A stretch of DNA of 64,000 bases from Quercus robur (GCF_932294415.1 NC_065535.1:88490862-88554861), one strand, 5' to 3'. Numbered from the stretch's first letter, positions 46,755 to 60,844 are shown. Numbers and translations are program-made. The notes: generated by a model from the letters alone, not told the origin.

Positions 46755-49700
46755 ATGGGAAACACATCATCAATGCTTACTCAGTACGACATCGAAGAAG
46801 TTCAGGAACACTGCAACCACACCTGTACCACTTGCTAACAAGCTCTTCTAGTTTTTATTTTTCATCTTTTTACACTTACTGATTGATTTGGTTTTTTATT
46901 TTTATTTTTATTTTTTAGTTTCGCAGCAGGAGATAGTGTCACTGTACCAAAGGTTCTGCCAACTCGATCGCAATGGCTCTGGTTTCATCTCTGCTGAGGA
47001 GTTCTTGTCCGTACCTGAATTCGCTGTCAACCCTCTCTCTCAGGTCCTAATCTCTCTCTGTCTCTGTCTCTGTGTGTATAAATTTATGTCTATAAACATG
47101 TATATGTATAAAGGTTAATGGTGTGGCATCTGATTTGAAACACCCACATGAGATTAAGGTACTCTAGAGTTCCTAGCTTCATTCCATGGTAGAGTTCTTC
47201 AAATCATAAACCTTCATTCTACATCATCAAACATTAATTAGCTAGATTGCGATGTCTATTTATGTTATTGATGACATGGAGTTACTCTAAAATTTTTTGA
47301 GGATATTAATCCAAAAGGAGTTATATGTTTGTATCATGTGTGTATGTATGTATGGTCAAAGGTTGTGATTAATGCAACAGTAAAAAAAAAGTGAGTTTAT
47401 TCAAGTTAAGGGAACGGAACAATGTAGAGGAAGACAAAAAAATAAATCAATAGAAGTAATAAAAATGAAAATGTCAATTAAGGAAGTGACGGAGTGTATG
47501 ACTTCAAATGGAATAGAATGGCGAAAAAGAACACGTGGCTGAACCTATAGTTTATTGAGGATCAGAATCCATAGCCGACCTCAAAATATTTGGACTAAGG
47601 CCTCTTGTTTTGTCTGTATGTAGGTGTTTATATGACCATGTGCATTTGTGTGTGTTGGAGGTACATATTTGTACATGTTTGTTGTGTGCTATTTGGTTAC
47701 TCAGATGGTGTGCTTCATTATTCATTTTCCAGAGATTGTTGAGGATGTTGGATGGATTGAACTTCAAGGAATTTGTAGCATTCTTGTCTGCATTTAGTCC
47801 TCATGCCACCTTGCAGCAGAAAGTTGAATGTAATGACTCCTTTTTGTCATAGTTTTGTGAAGTCATATTTCTAGAAGTTGCGTTTGACTATTTCCTTCTT
47901 TTGAATTTCCATTTGGTGTCTCTTTTTGTTTCCTAGTTATTTTTAAGGTGTATGATTCGGATGGCAATGGGAAAGTCACATTCAGTGACATGTTGGAAGT
48001 TTTGCGGGATTTGTCAGGACAATTTATATCTGAACCACAGAGGGAGGTCAGTTCTTGTTAGAAAATCCTTGAAGAATGTATCATCTAAATAATTTCCTTC
48101 CATCAAAGGTGTGGGGCTATACAATTTATAAAAGAAAAGCTTACTTCTTTTAATGGCTCAGGTCTCCAATAGTGATAGGGTTTAATTGTTTTCTTTTTGG
48201 TAAATCTTGGGCTTAAAAGTTTTATTCTCTCTGTAAAGTGAATTGTGGTGGATTACTGATCACCTGAGGTTATTAACATGCCAAATTCAAACTGAGTTAG
48301 TTTGATTATATCCAGTGGTCTTTTGAAATATAGATCTAGAACTTGGAAGTATAGTGGTATTTGAAATTTTAAACTTCTAATGTCTTACAATGATCTCCAA
48401 TTGCATGGTAAGTGATATGGTTTGCAAATTGTCCACAATATGAAAATGAAAGCAAGAAAGGAACATTAAAGGACAAGGAAAAGATGTAAGAAACTATTCT
48501 TGAAAGTTGAGTCAATTGTATAAATATTATGTTCTTGAAATTCTAAGCATTTGTCTAATTTAATACTTCTTAAAAATGCTGATGCACTTTGACAGATGAC
48601 TTTATACTATTTTTCTCTTTGTATAAGATGGGTGATGATGCAAGAAGTACCCTATATTTGACTAAAAATTATGCCTTTTTTGTAAACCGATAGGGTTTGC
48701 AATTTAGGTTTTAGTTTCTTATGGAAATTCTTGATCTCATTCAAATTGGTCATTTTGTATACATATTGCTGATCTGGAACAGCATCTCTGATCATGAATT
48801 ACAAAAAGCTTGGAGATCATATTAGTTACTGCAAATATAGGTTGTACTTGAACTTAAAAAAAGTGTGATAATTAGATCAGCTGGTGATATATCCTTTTTA
48901 CACGTGTGGATTTTTTGGTGCCTGATACAGCAAGTTCTGACCCATGTCCTTGAGGAAGCAGGCTACACAAAGAATTCTTTGTTGGGTTTGTCTGACTTCA
49001 TGAAGGTACTATGTAGTTTTATTTCAAATAAATTCCTTTCTATGTGAGCTTTCATCAGAAGTTTGTTCCAATTTCTTTGCATAATTTGTTTAAAGACAAC
49101 CCTGTGATTATGTTCTTAAAAAGTTTAGCTTAATACTTCTTTCCTACATATCTAATTTAATTCAATCAAAGTAGGGGCATATGTTGAAATATTCACCTAT
49201 GAGTGTTGCGGTTGTAGTCAATTCCCACATCAAATAGTAGTGACAAAAGTGAGTGGCTAGCATAACATTTTTGGCCCAAACCTACAGGCTTAAGCTTTTA
49301 GGATTAAGGTGGTGATCCAACATATTGTATCAAGCCCTTGCAAAGCGATTCTCTGAAGCTATTAATTTCAACTCTCAGAAAATCAGGAACCCAATAGCAT
49401 GCACAGAGTCTTTTAGGTGGAGTTATTGAAGAGTCTATTGGGGATGTCAAATGGGGAGTTTCACAATATTGATTTCACATGGATTAGTATGTACAGATTT
49501 TAGTGGTTTGCATTTTTACTTCAATTATATAAGACTCAACTTCAATTTGTTCTCTGGAAACTTTATTCCAACTAAGCATGACATGGTTTTTTTCCCCCCT
49601 TTCCAGGGGGAAGGGAGGAGGAGAAATATTTTGGTGTAGGAATTCTATTACTATTTTATATCTCTATCGTGATCATTGGTGATTACAGAATATTAGTATA

Positions 49701-50595
49701 CAACTCAGATTTGGTTAATATGATTTACAGGTACCATAAGAGTCTGATATGTTTTCCTTTTCCCATTATTTTACATTTTCTAGTTTGAATGATCTAGTCA
49801 GTAGGGTACATGGTAAATGTACATTCCTGAGCCTATATGGGAAATCCCTTGGAGGGAGTATCTCTTCCTTTGTATTGTTCAAATCTTCTCAAACTTCAAA
49901 TGTACTTTCTTTGAAATATCAACCAGTACTGCATTTACTCTTAAGAGTTAGCCTTCCTAAACTTGAGTCTCCTATTTAATTTAATGCTTTATAAAAGTTT
50001 TTAATTGTGCTTTTTTCTAATCCTATTAAATATTATATACTTGTTCTAAAATTCCTTTATATGATATGTGAATGCTGTCAAATAATTTTGCCTCACTGCA
50101 TTCACATATTTTTTTTTGCTCAGCAATATCTATTAAAAGATCATCTTAGATATTCCTTCCCATTGCAACCATCAGGTGTCTCTAAATAGTGAGTCCCATT
50201 TCTTATGAATTTTTGGCTGAGCACTTTGGGTATTTTTCATTATGTTGACCAAGTAGGTGTGTTAGGTTTGACTGATTATCATTTTATGTTGTTCTTTTTT
50301 ATAGCTTACTTATGTTAACCGTCTTTTCCTCATAAGTTGGTGTTTCACTGATTCAGTCATTTTCTATTATACTTTTTATAGCTTGCTTCATATAGGGAAC
50401 TTTGATCAAATGTCTTGCATGATTGAGTGTGCACAGGATTGGTGTTTGAGGGGATTTGAACCACAACCCCTTTTGTATTTAGATATTAATTTGTTTACAT
50501 TTATGCAAGTTTTCTTTTAAAAGAAACTTTGTCTTTTGTTACAGATTCTTGGCAATACTGGTTTGAAGATGGAGGTCGAAGTTCCAGTGGATTAA
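46755..50595 (+). CDS. Calcineurin-B-like EF-hand protein, 175 aa, 6 exons
   Basis: Coding exons are 46755-46824, 46919-47043, 47733-47829, 47937-48046, 48931-49005 and 50545-50595. All are GT-AG and in phase, giving 175 aa. It starts MGNTSS, with Gly2 suited to N-myristoylation. Canonical EF-hand loops lie at residues 40-51 (DRNGSGFISAEE) and 104-115 (DSDGNGKVTFSD). Degenerate EF-hands lie near 70-80 and 145-157. The protein ends VEVPVD. It closely resembles the plant calcineurin subunit B-like/CHP-like protein of Arabidopsis (At3g18430 type, from memory), distinct from the larger CBL family. The predicted role is calcium sensing at membranes; partners are not shown by the sequence. Intron 5 (49006-50544) is 1.5 kb and holds no gene. 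Confidence 0.92.
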
Positions 50596-50706
50596 AGTGA
50601 GGGTAGTAATAATTTCTCATTTGATTGTGTTCCATTATAGTACTTGTATTGCACCATTCTGCTAATGGAACCATGGGCAAGGCAATGGTTGTAAATGTAC
50701 CTAATT

Positions 50707-50712
50707 AATAAA
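50707..50712 (+). terminator. AATAAA poly(A) signal of the calcineurin-B-like gene
   Basis: A canonical hexamer about 110 bases after the stop codon, in a U-rich 3' flank with TGTA motifs just before it. Confidence 0.5.
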
Positions 50713-50739
50713 CTTGGAAGATCTTAAAAATATGGTAAA

Positions 50740-52673
50740 CTGTGAATAACTTTTCAATTTTCAACTTGGGAGGATAGTTTAGACCTCGTTGGTTGATTTT
50801 ATAGCGAATTAAATCAACTTGTTAAGTTAAACGATTATGTAATCAATTCAATTTTCTGTTTAATTACCACAGTAAAGCATGTTACCAAATAATCAAACCC
50901 CATCACTAATTGCTACCTCCACCAGAACTTACAGTTTTGATCCCACAAATTGCTCAAAGCGTTTTAGACTCTTCTAATGTGAATTTCTTTCACAAACCAT
51001 GTTTGTGACTTCAAGAACCTCTTGTAGATTTTATTTCTGCAGCAAAGCTTGAAATGCATCCGTGGCTTCGCCTTGATTTGCACAACAGTAGCGGTAACAT
51101 TGTAGAAAATCTTCTTTGTACTCACAAATTGGATATATGGAGGTTAGGATTTTCTCTAACATAAGCTTTTCTGACTCTCCAACCTTGTGAAAGTTGTGAT
51201 TAATGTGTGTTTATATGGGCATGCACCCGGAACCCAGATTAGGGGCAAAATTTTTGTTTTTATTTATTTAATTATTTTTCACATGTTCTTTGATTCTGTT
51301 TGACTCTGTTTAGGTTAATTAATTGTGTTTAATTATTTTCCACGTTTGTTTGAGTCTTTTTGCCATGTTTGGTTTATTTGTGATATTTTTTCTTTTGTGT
51401 TTGTTTATTTGTTATCTTTTTCTTTTTTAATATATTTGTTTGATTGTATTTGATTTGTTTCCTTTTTATATTGTGATGTGATCTTAAACATGTTGTGTGT
51501 GCTATTTTAATTAAGTGCATGATGTATGTTTAGGTTAAGGATTATGGCTCTTTTAATAAATTTTTTATTTAAATGTGACCTAGTAACACATAATAGAGGC
51601 CGGTTCACAAGCTGGGCAGTCTTGGGTGCCTAACATCTTAGGGTTACAATAACCCATATCATATTTACCACCAAAAAAAAAAAAAAAAAAACACCCATAT
51701 CATTATCCAACTAAACATGTCAAGAAAAAGTTGATATTTTGATTTATCAATTGAGAGTCAGTTAAGATCACAAGCTTCTTTCTTTTGTGCTGCTTCTTGG
51801 ACATGATCTTATACTTGATATTTGATACTACAAGTTACAGCACAAAGTCATGGATTTGTCAACACTATAACTAACAATATCTATTCCTTTGGCAATTTCA
51901 TGACAAAACCTAATAACAGTAAACTTAAACTCTTTGTAGTGAAATTTTAATTGAATTAATTTTGGAAATTCACATAGAGCAAATATGTTAACTACATGAT
52001 ATGAAGAGAAAAAAATTGGAAAATAATTTTTTTTTTTTTTTTTTGCCATTCATTTACCACAATCACAACTACAAGACCCTTTTTTTTTTTTTTTTTAAAT
52101 TATATAAGATATGGTTTGAACATGAACTTATATTATGAAATTTTATTGTGAATGTTTTGATAATAATAACTGAATAACTCCACTCATATGATATACTGGA
52201 ATTTTATAGTTTCATATGGAATGATTTTTTTTAAATAAGTTGACTATTGATTTTAGTTAATAGAGACTTGTTCAAGGTGTGATTTGAAACAATATAAAAA
52301 TTCATGGTTTTGGTTAATAAAATTTTTAAAATTTAGGGTTTAATTTGAAAATCATCAAGTGGAATTATGTAATTTATTACTAGTTTTTTAAATAAAGGAT
52401 AGCCACTTGGTGTAAAGTAAGGGTAGCCACATGGCACAATTGCCGCTTCTAGGATCAAACTTTTTTTATATGGTATGGTATACTAGTAAGTAACCCAAGT
52501 AAAAGAAGTTTAACAAAATATTTTTTTTCTATTATATTTTTTATTTAAATATAAAATTTGACAAATTTTTTTTATAGATAGATAGTGATGGAGGAAAGGT
52601 GGGATTGAAATTTGATAATTATGGTAGCTATTAATATGTATTTTATTATAATTGTGTTTGTATATAAAATTAT

Positions 52674-52718
<45 letters not shown>
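50740..52718. other. Intergenic spacer, no gene seen
   Basis: AT-rich, with poly-A and poly-T runs and a (CA)n(TA)n microsatellite at 52676-52718 that forms the left flank of the next LTR. Short open frames contain no recognisable features. Confidence 0.5.
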
Positions 52719-52719
<1 letters not shown>

Positions 52720-53535
52720 GTGGGGATGAAAGAGTCGAGTAAGGTCTTGGATCGTGAGCCATGACCGAGGACGCTAAGGAGCCCAAGGACAACCGAGTAT
52801 TAATAAGGACAAGAGGGTTAAGAGGCTGAAGACAAGGGCCGATAACAACAAACATGTGATGTTGCCTGAGGAGCCAAACTTCCTCAGACAAAAGAATAGA
52901 AGTTTGAAGCCTGACCACCCAACAAATATTGGGCAAGGGGCAACCATGCTTGGGAGGATAAGTTTCAGAGAGGTGAGTCAACAAAGAACTGAGAAATAGC
53001 TGGGAAGAAGGCTGCTACCACCACATTAAATGCTTTGCAACTAACCAACTGGCCGCATTAACGTGGAGGTGATGTCTAAACAATGATTTTTAGCCTTATA
53101 GCTACACACAGAGATTTCAGGAAAGTTCTGATGGGATAAGCATCCAGAAGATTAGTTATTTGATTAACAAGTGGAAGGCTAAGATGGGAGAAGGAGAATG
53201 AGTATAAAAAGGAAAGAATTCCTTTACATGAGGCAGCTGAGAAAAGAAAGAGAGGAGAAAAAGAGCTGAAGATAACTAAGAACTCTGGGTATTTGTACAA
53301 GTTCGAAATTTATATATATATATATAAGAACACACCTTTCTCGGATTTGACCGATGAGTGTTTTTCTCTTCAAATTATACATCTCAATCACTATAACACT
53401 AAACCAATTCACTGTGATTCTTATTTGATTCATTAAGTCTTCATCTATTAAACTCACTCTCTAACAAATCTATTGTTGTGGGCTTGTTGGGCCATTGTTC
53501 ATATCCGTTGGGCTTTGGGTCAATTTGTGCTCTCA
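52719..53535 (-). mobile_element. Solo LTR, same broad family as 44791-45588
   Basis: A block of about 817 bp beginning TGTGGGGATG and ending CTCTCA. It has the same CACATTAAATGC and CTGGCCGCATTAA stretches as 44791-45588 and the GGGCTTGTTGGGC stretch near its right end. No partner LTR is nearby. It lies in a TA repeat, so the target duplication cannot be recognised. Strand is assigned from the related LTR. Confidence 0.6.
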
Positions 53536-54223
53536 CTATATATATATATATATATAAAAGGTATGTAAAAAAATCAGAATAATGAAATATAAAATTGTGA
53601 GGACTCTCGAGCTTATGTAGCACAATATGAAGAGGTCAACCAAAATTCAAATATCTTTGATTTTACATATATTATAGATTATATATAATCAAGTACATCT
53701 GGTGTAGTTATTTGTTAATATTATATTGCTCAATAACTTCTTATTAGTTTAATATATTAAAATTCAACTATTGAATTACAAGTTCTTATTTTTCTTGATA
53801 TGTTAAGCAAATGTTATTTATTCACCAGTTCATATATTTATCTTTTATTTATATTTTAAAGTAACAAAAAATTTGAAATTAACATTATATAGGTAAATAA
53901 TTATTGATCTATGGTGATCAAATTAATATAAATTTAAATATATAACCACCTATATAATTCCAAATACTCCAAGAATATAAGAATGAAAGGTATAATGGGA
54001 AATGTAAGCAAAAAATGAATTTGTCAAAATATACATCTAATAAACAATTATTAAATAGTGTAATATTGCCAAAAGTAACAATAATTATAACTTGAACTAA
54101 TAAGTTTAGAGACACAACTTTTACCACAATTTTTTCCATAACTTATAAAAGTGGTCGGTTGGAAATAGTGGATAATCACTTTTACATAGATTCATTGTAT
54201 TTCTAAATTAATCTAATTCTAAC

Positions 54224-54256
<33 letters not shown>

Positions 54257-57079
54257 ATAACTAATAGTAAAAAAGTTTGATTTTTTGTTGACAACTCCTT
54301 ATTGTAACACATTGCTACACAAATTAATGTTACCCTCACATTTTAAAACACCCCCAAAACAAAAGTGCCTTTTCAGTTTGGTGGTTTATGCGAACCATTC
54401 GGTCCATTCAATGCTATTCTTAATACAGTTGATTTTTCAATTGCCTTACCAAACAAACGGTTCTTTCTAATCTCTTTCATTATCTATACTCTTCTCTCTC
54501 TCTCTCTCTCTCGCTTTCTCTCTCTCCTTCACTCTAACATTTATTTCCTGTGGACACTTTTTTTTGAATCAGTTTTCCCAAATAAGTGTTCCTCTATCTG
54601 CTGTTGAACAATCTCAGAACCAGGGACTTCTTGCCAAGTGCCAAATCAAGTTCAAAGGTCTGCACTTCTCATTTTATAACGCCTTTTTAATTACCCTTCT
54701 GATCATTCTAGAATTTATTCACTCATAAAATAAAATGTCAAATTATACCCATACAAAATCCAAACCAATGCATAACCAAATTTGGCCCCCCAAACTGTCC
54801 CCATAATTTTTTTTTTCAAAGATAAGATTCTCATCCTATATATTGATAAACTTTGTATATCCCACACCAAAAACAAAAAAAAAAATAAATAAATAAATGG
54901 ACGTTCAAAAAAACTAGGATATATACCAAAATTTTTTGAACAATTATCTCAAAAAAACAGGGGCTTCAGTTTTGCCTCTTTGTCTTTTAAAAAAGGAAAA
55001 ACAAACTTACATTGGAGAGCTGGAGTTGACCATGAAAGGAGACCCAATATTTAGTCTGATTTTTCTTTCTTCCTTCTTCTTCTTCGTCCTTACTTCTTTA
55101 TCCCTTTTACAGTTTTTTACTTATTTATGAGTTATGAATCTCTTTTTTTCACGTTACAATTTGCTGGATAATGCTCCAACTCGAACCACGTGTGTGGCTC
55201 ACGTGTTCTGGTCACCAGCTTTCAACCTCTTCAATATATTTACAATTTTATTTGTTAACTTTACCATTTCATTAGTTTTTTTTAGGATAATAAAACATTT
55301 CATTCGTTTCTTTCCAGTTTCCAAAAAAGTGAATTTTGACACTTGATGTGGTTTTCTTTGTTTGCTAGCAAAAACACTTCTTGCTATTTATATCATCATT
55401 TTTTGCTCTGTACTCCGCTCTTTTTTTTTTTTCTTGTCTTGTTTTTTTTAACAACTTATTTTTACCTCCTCCTATTGTTAAAATAATTTTAATTATTTAT
55501 TGCAAGTTCTAATTAACTTAATTTATAAAATTTTTAATGGTTGAATAAAAGATTTGTGGTAAGTTTAAAAACTGCTACTGAGTTTGAGTTGCAATGTTAG
55601 CATCAAGTTGTAATTATCTCTAAAAAAATTAAAAAATAAGTAATAAAGAAATTTAAATTTAATTACGTTTTACTTATGTCTATTAAACAAAAATAAATAA
55701 ATATTCAGTATAAAACCATTAATTAAATCACTTTTGCACTATTATTGATCTACATTATTCAGGTTTATGTCTCTCTCTCTTTATAATTATGACTATATCA
55801 TTCATTTGATTGAAAGACTTTAGTTTAGCTTAAGATTTTCTAATTTTCATTCTTTTGATATATGATAGACTAATGATACACCTTATATTGAAGATTTGCT
55901 TTCTTCAAGTGCTGTACTTTGTGAGATCATATTAATTGCAATTTCATTATCTAATTGATTACTATTCAATGATGTTATTCTACTTCTATCTTTGCATTCT
56001 GAATAAGTGGAAGCAGCCATGGGGTCTTGGATGTACAAATACTTAAATCGTTTTTCGTTCAATCAATTCAATGATGTTTTGTTACATATCTTGAAGGCTT
56101 TATTTCTAAACTTTTTAAAGAACTCAATCAAATTTGGATTAAAGAGGAGTAATTGGGAAAAATTAGAGCGTTTAGCAATAGTAATACTAATTATGGTTGG
56201 CTTTCATATGAGCTGCTACATTAATATTTCCTTTTTAGTTTTATTTCATCTATGAAGTGCATGTGTAGCTGTATAAACATCTATAACTATAAGTATTCAA
56301 TTGCATCGGTTATTTTGATAATTCTTAATAGAACTTTTCTTAAACGGTTTCTTTTTTTTTTTTTTTTTTTTTTTCAGCCAATATTATGTTTGTTTCAATT
56401 CAAGACAAACATAATTAAATTATATATCTATGCAAAGTTTTTCCATGCATCGTACTGGTTTGCGACTAGCATATATATATATATATATAAATTAAACTAG
56501 GATCACAACAATAATTCACAACACTCTCAATTTCCCTACGACCTCACACATGGTTATTGAGCTTGAACCTCAATTATTCTAGAATACAATAAAATTTTTT
56601 ATCTTTTTATTATTGAGATTATCTGATCAATAATAAATTTATACAATACAAATCAGCACCGCCAGACAGGCCTACAAATTCTTTTATTTTCTTTTTTTAT
56701 TTTTGGTGAGAAGTGAGAACAGAAAATTCAAGGTTGGATTCTCAACTCCAACATACTTAAAATAAATAATTTTTTTTTTAAAAAAAGGTGAGACTAAAAA
56801 TTTGGAGTTGACCAGACATAATGAGTAATATTCAGATCATATGGTCGGCAAGAGGTGGACCCCACTGAGCCTTATTCTAGCCGTTGTATTCGCCACCAAC
56901 GATCTTTTGAAACCTCATTGCGGGAAAAGAAGACTGTGGGTCTACAAGGCAATGATTAAAGAAATTATAAAATAAATAAATAAAAATATAAGTAAGATTT
57001 AGATCTAAAAAATTTGGATTAAAAGTAAGAAAGTGACACTGTAAGAAATTTAGAATTTTTTTTGTGCCACTGTGCACAA
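53536..57079. other. AT-rich spacer, possibly containing a distal leader exon
   Basis: No coding gene is seen. At 54480-54656 a CT-rich stretch ((CT)n at about 54493-54532), then GGACTTCTTGCCAAG and a possible donor (AAAG before GTCTGC at about 54657), looks like a plant 5' leader. It might belong to the gene at 58191, but nothing proves this. The rest is poly-T, (TA)n and AT-rich DNA. Confidence 0.3.
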
Positions 57080-57570
57080 GGTACAACGACATCGTTCAGA
57101 CTCTTTGACAAAGTGTGTTATTGCTTAGGCAGCACACTGCCTTGGCAACATCATCACTTTCTCTTCTTTATTTTGGTAAGCAAGTTGTGGTTGCTTACTT
57201 AATATAGATACTTTCTTTCTGTTTCAGATATTTTTCTTTGGATAAAACCTGCTTCTATGTCTTCGTGATAATCACAATATAGACTTTGCTTCTTGACAAG
57301 AGTGTCATATCACAAAATGTGATAATCACAATATTTGTATGAATTTGGGAAGTTGATGGTTCAGTTTTCAATTAGCTATCTTTCCTTATAAGAATCAACA
57401 AGAGTTAAAGTTTGTAGCTTCCTGGAAACTACTGCATTGTTCTTGATTATAAATTGGGTTTTCTTAGCTCTTCTGGGTTCTGACTTCTGCAATGAAATTT
57501 GGACTTCTTGAACACATGTTGTAGTCTTTTTCAATTGGGTCTTGCTCTGAGGATCAAATTTGATCACTAC

Positions 57571-58190
57571 CAGGTAAAAACTCACCTTCCTTTCTCTTTT
57601 CCTTTTGTGTTTACATGTTTATGATGTTTGCATAGATGTCATATTTTATCTTTAAGTAATGAATTTGTGTCTCTTTGGTCAATTTTGTGTAGCCATTCTT
57701 GATGGACCATAAGTAATTTTGAAATAATTACCCCGACTTTTCCTTTTTCCAAATCAGAAACATTAAATTAGGTGCAGAAAGGGCCATTGATGTTATCTAA
57801 GGACAGGCTGCTTTCAAGAATCATGTTTTAAAACCAGGTCCATATAGTTATTGGTGTTTTTTCCTCTCAGGAAAATTTTTCTGTTGAATTATATTCGATC
57901 AAGATAGTCTTTGGAAAAACTTTTGTGGAAACCCATAAATTTCCCCATCTCATTAATGCTAATATAGAACCTTACACTGTTTGGTAGTTTGGAGCCTAAA
58001 CTCTGTTGTGTCACTTGCACACATCATATTTACCTGCTTATCATGCTATAATCTTGAAAATTGAACCCCCTTTTTTTGTTATAATGTTAATTCTTCATAT
58101 GTCACTGATGCTAATGGAGAACTACTACCCTTTTGTGCCCAGAATTAACTTCAATAACTTCCGAAAGGACCAAAACTAATCAACTGTAGA
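57571..58190 (+). other. 5' UTR intron and leader of the GTD-binding gene
   Basis: A donor CAG/GTAAAA at 57574 and an acceptor GTGCCCAG at 58135-58142 frame an intron of about 570 bases. The last leader exon is 58143-58190, directly before the start codon. The first leader exon probably covers part of 57080-57573. Confidence 0.5.
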
Positions 58191-59804
58191 ATGACCGAAA
58201 GTGGTTTATGTTCTGCAATGCCTGAAACGGATATTATAGCTTTAAAGGAAACTCTTCAATCTCAACAAAATCTTCTGCAAAAATTGTACAATGAATTGGA
58301 TGAGGAAAGAGAAGCCTCAGCTACATCAGCTAGTGAAGCTCTATCGATGATACTGCGTTTGCAAGGAGAGAAGGCTGTTGTGCAGATGGAAGCAAACCAA
58401 TATAAGAGATTGGCAGAGGAAAAGATGTCTCATGCTGAGAATTCTCTTTATGTTTTTGAAGATCTAATCTATCAGAAAGAAATGGAAATTTCATCTCTTG
58501 AGTTTCAAGTTCAGGCTTACAGGTGCAGACTTCTTAGCATGGGTTGCAATGATTTGGGTGACTATGAATGTAAATTTCCGGAGAATCTAGTTTTGCAAAG
58601 AAGTGATTCATGTAAGGTGGAAATGGGTGCTAATAGCAATTTAAGAAGATTACACTCTCTGCCTCCAATTCAAGTAAAAGAACACTATCAGAAGAAAAGT
58701 AATTTGGAAAAAGAAAGATCTGTGATCCCCATGTCAGATTGGAGTCCAAAGATAGGGAAGCAAAACACTGACCAGAATGTTAAAGTTCAAAACTTGGATT
58801 TAGAGAAAAATTCAGGAAGTCCTATTTTTGTAACCTCTGATTCGTACTGGGAGCAGATCAAAAAGTTAGATGACCGAGTGAAAGATATATCGGGTGATAA
58901 AGTTTCTGTTAGAGAAAATTCATTTAACTTGAAGGAAAAGTACAGCCCCCGTTCATTACTTCCACAAGTAAGTATTGACAAATTCCATGGCACAAATAAA
59001 GGAGAAAGTTTTACTAATTTTGAGAAAATTAAACTTCATGAAAATATACAGGAAAGGGAGGCAATAGTTAATTCTTCTTGTACCTCAAGTGTCCAGGATA
59101 TTTTTGAAGTCCCACAAAGTACTGAGAATCATAATGCATACAAAGTTCAGAAGAAAGAACAAAGTAAGTTGGTTTTGGAAGGTGAGAACAGGCCTAGAAA
59201 GCCAGATTTGGTCTCTGAGGATAGCTCTGGATTGCATATTACAGATGCAACAGATAAGATAAAGAAAATGTTGCTTTTTGCAAACCACGATAACAAAATA
59301 CCTAAACCAAGAGATGGATTAAGTGATGACTGCAATGCAGCTCTTGTTCAGCCAACAATAGGTGATGTAGAGTCTCAGGCCAAGCTTCAACAACTGTGTC
59401 ACAGAATTGAGCGGCTCGAGGGAGATAGAAACTATAACAGGCAAGAAATTACTGAGGAAGGGGAAGGGCAGTTGAAGTTGTTAAAGGAGATACAAGATCA
59501 ACTTAATGTGATACAGACTGAGTTGGGAAGTTTGAGACCTAAGAAATCCCCTCCACAAGATGACCAGTTGAGAAGTTCGAGAACTAAGAAATCCCCTCCA
59601 CAAGATGACCAGCCTCTACATTTTCTTTCTGAGGTTTGGCTCTCGTTCTCCGTTTTTCCTTTTTTTTTTTTTTTTTGGCTCATTTAACAATTACCAAGTG
59701 CCTGCTGAATTTCTGTCTTCTTCCTGCTTGTGTTCATCCTGAATTAAAAGTCTGATGATATGGGAAATTTTTATGGACAGGCATTGCTACATTTTTGGCT
59801 TTAA
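58191..59804 (+). CDS. GTD-binding-domain protein, myosin-binding family, 488 aa, 2 coding exons
   Basis: Exon 1 is 58191-59633. Exon 2 is only 24 coding bases (59781-59804), encoding ALLHFWL and stop after ..HFLSE; without it the frame would read into a poly-T intron. Residues about 15-115 form the GTD-binding (zein-binding, DUF593) coiled coil (LKETLQSQQNLLQKLYNEL, then ALSMILRLQGEKA, then KRLAEEKM). Plant myosin-binding proteins use this domain to bind myosin XI tails on vesicles. The middle is polar and probably disordered. A second coiled coil lies at about 395-450. No N-terminal membrane span is seen, unlike the larger MYOB proteins, so it resembles the shorter soluble members. A 45-bp tandem duplication near the end repeats KKSPPQDDQ. 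Confidence 0.88.
59541..59612 (+). repeat. 45-bp in-frame tandem duplication in the GTD-binding gene
   Basis: The sequence coding KKSPPQDDQ occurs at 59541-59567 and again at 59586-59612, exactly 45 bases apart, with near-identical codons. It adds 15 residues without breaking the frame. Confidence 0.85.
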
Positions 59805-60840
59805 GAAATCAATTGGAACCTTGATATGTCACAGATCATTGATTTCAGACATGCTTGGCACAAAGGAATCAGTAAGAGTATCTTTGATCTTTCATACAAA
59901 TGGCGTGAACCAAATTTTTTTTTAGGTTTTTGGATTTAATTTGAATGACTTCCATACAAAATATAGATTTTAAAAGATTTTCATACAGTACATTGAAACA
60001 TAAAGAAAGAAGAGTGGCTTTCAGAGGATTGTATAGGGCATGTTTTTTTTTGAGCTTGAGATATAGGTTGTAAGTAACACACATACCTTGATCTGATTTG
60101 AGAGTTGAGAGTGCTTTGTGTTCAAACAAAATACTGTACTTTTTGTATCATATTAATGAAAAATGGTTGTATTCAACATTCTTTAAGGGAATCTTTTCTC
60201 AAATTTTTATGTTTAGTATCTGTAATTCTCTGTTCATGTAAACTGGAAAGAAGATTCCATGCTGTCCTGGTTAGCTATATCAACATACCCAATAGTCCAG
60301 CCTCAATGACATTCTTTAAACAGATCCAGCTTTTTTTGTCCTTTAACTTTTCCATGGCTCAAATAAAAGATTACCAGTCTTATGTATGGGAGGACTCCTG
60401 TCTCTTTGTTCAAGCTCTGAATCTAACAGTATGAATCAAGAAAGTGACAATGGTTGCACATATTTGCCCAAGGTCTAACTAAAAGTCAACATCTGAAAAA
60501 AATTAATAATAAAATAAAACACAGGCTCTTTATTTATTTATTTGTGGAAAAATTAGAAAATATGGTTTATCAATGAAACATAAATTGACACAAAAAAAAA
60601 AAAAAAAAATCAATGAAACATAAATAATGTTTTTTTTTTTTTTTTGGTCCCAGGACATTAAATTAAGTATAATTATGTATTTTTATCTGATTGGCACTTA
60701 ATGTACAACAAAAATTGAAAAGGTAACATATTATTTCTGGCCAAAAATTTGAAAAAAAAAAAAGAGAGCTTCCCCATTTTTTTTTTTTTAATTTTTTTAA
60801 ACAATCACTTAGAAATTTCCAAAACAAAATCTTTCCTAAA
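59805..60840. other. 3' flank and spacer between two plus-strand genes
   Basis: The proximal part is likely 3' UTR. The rest is AT-rich with poly-A and poly-T runs. An open frame at 60105-60434 has no recognisable features or conserved motifs and is not called. Confidence 0.4.
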
Positions 60841-60844
60841 CCTA

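Noticed and set aside
60105-60434. 109-codon open frame after the GTD-binding gene
   Set aside because: No motif or compositional sign of coding. It probably lies in 3' UTR and spacer.
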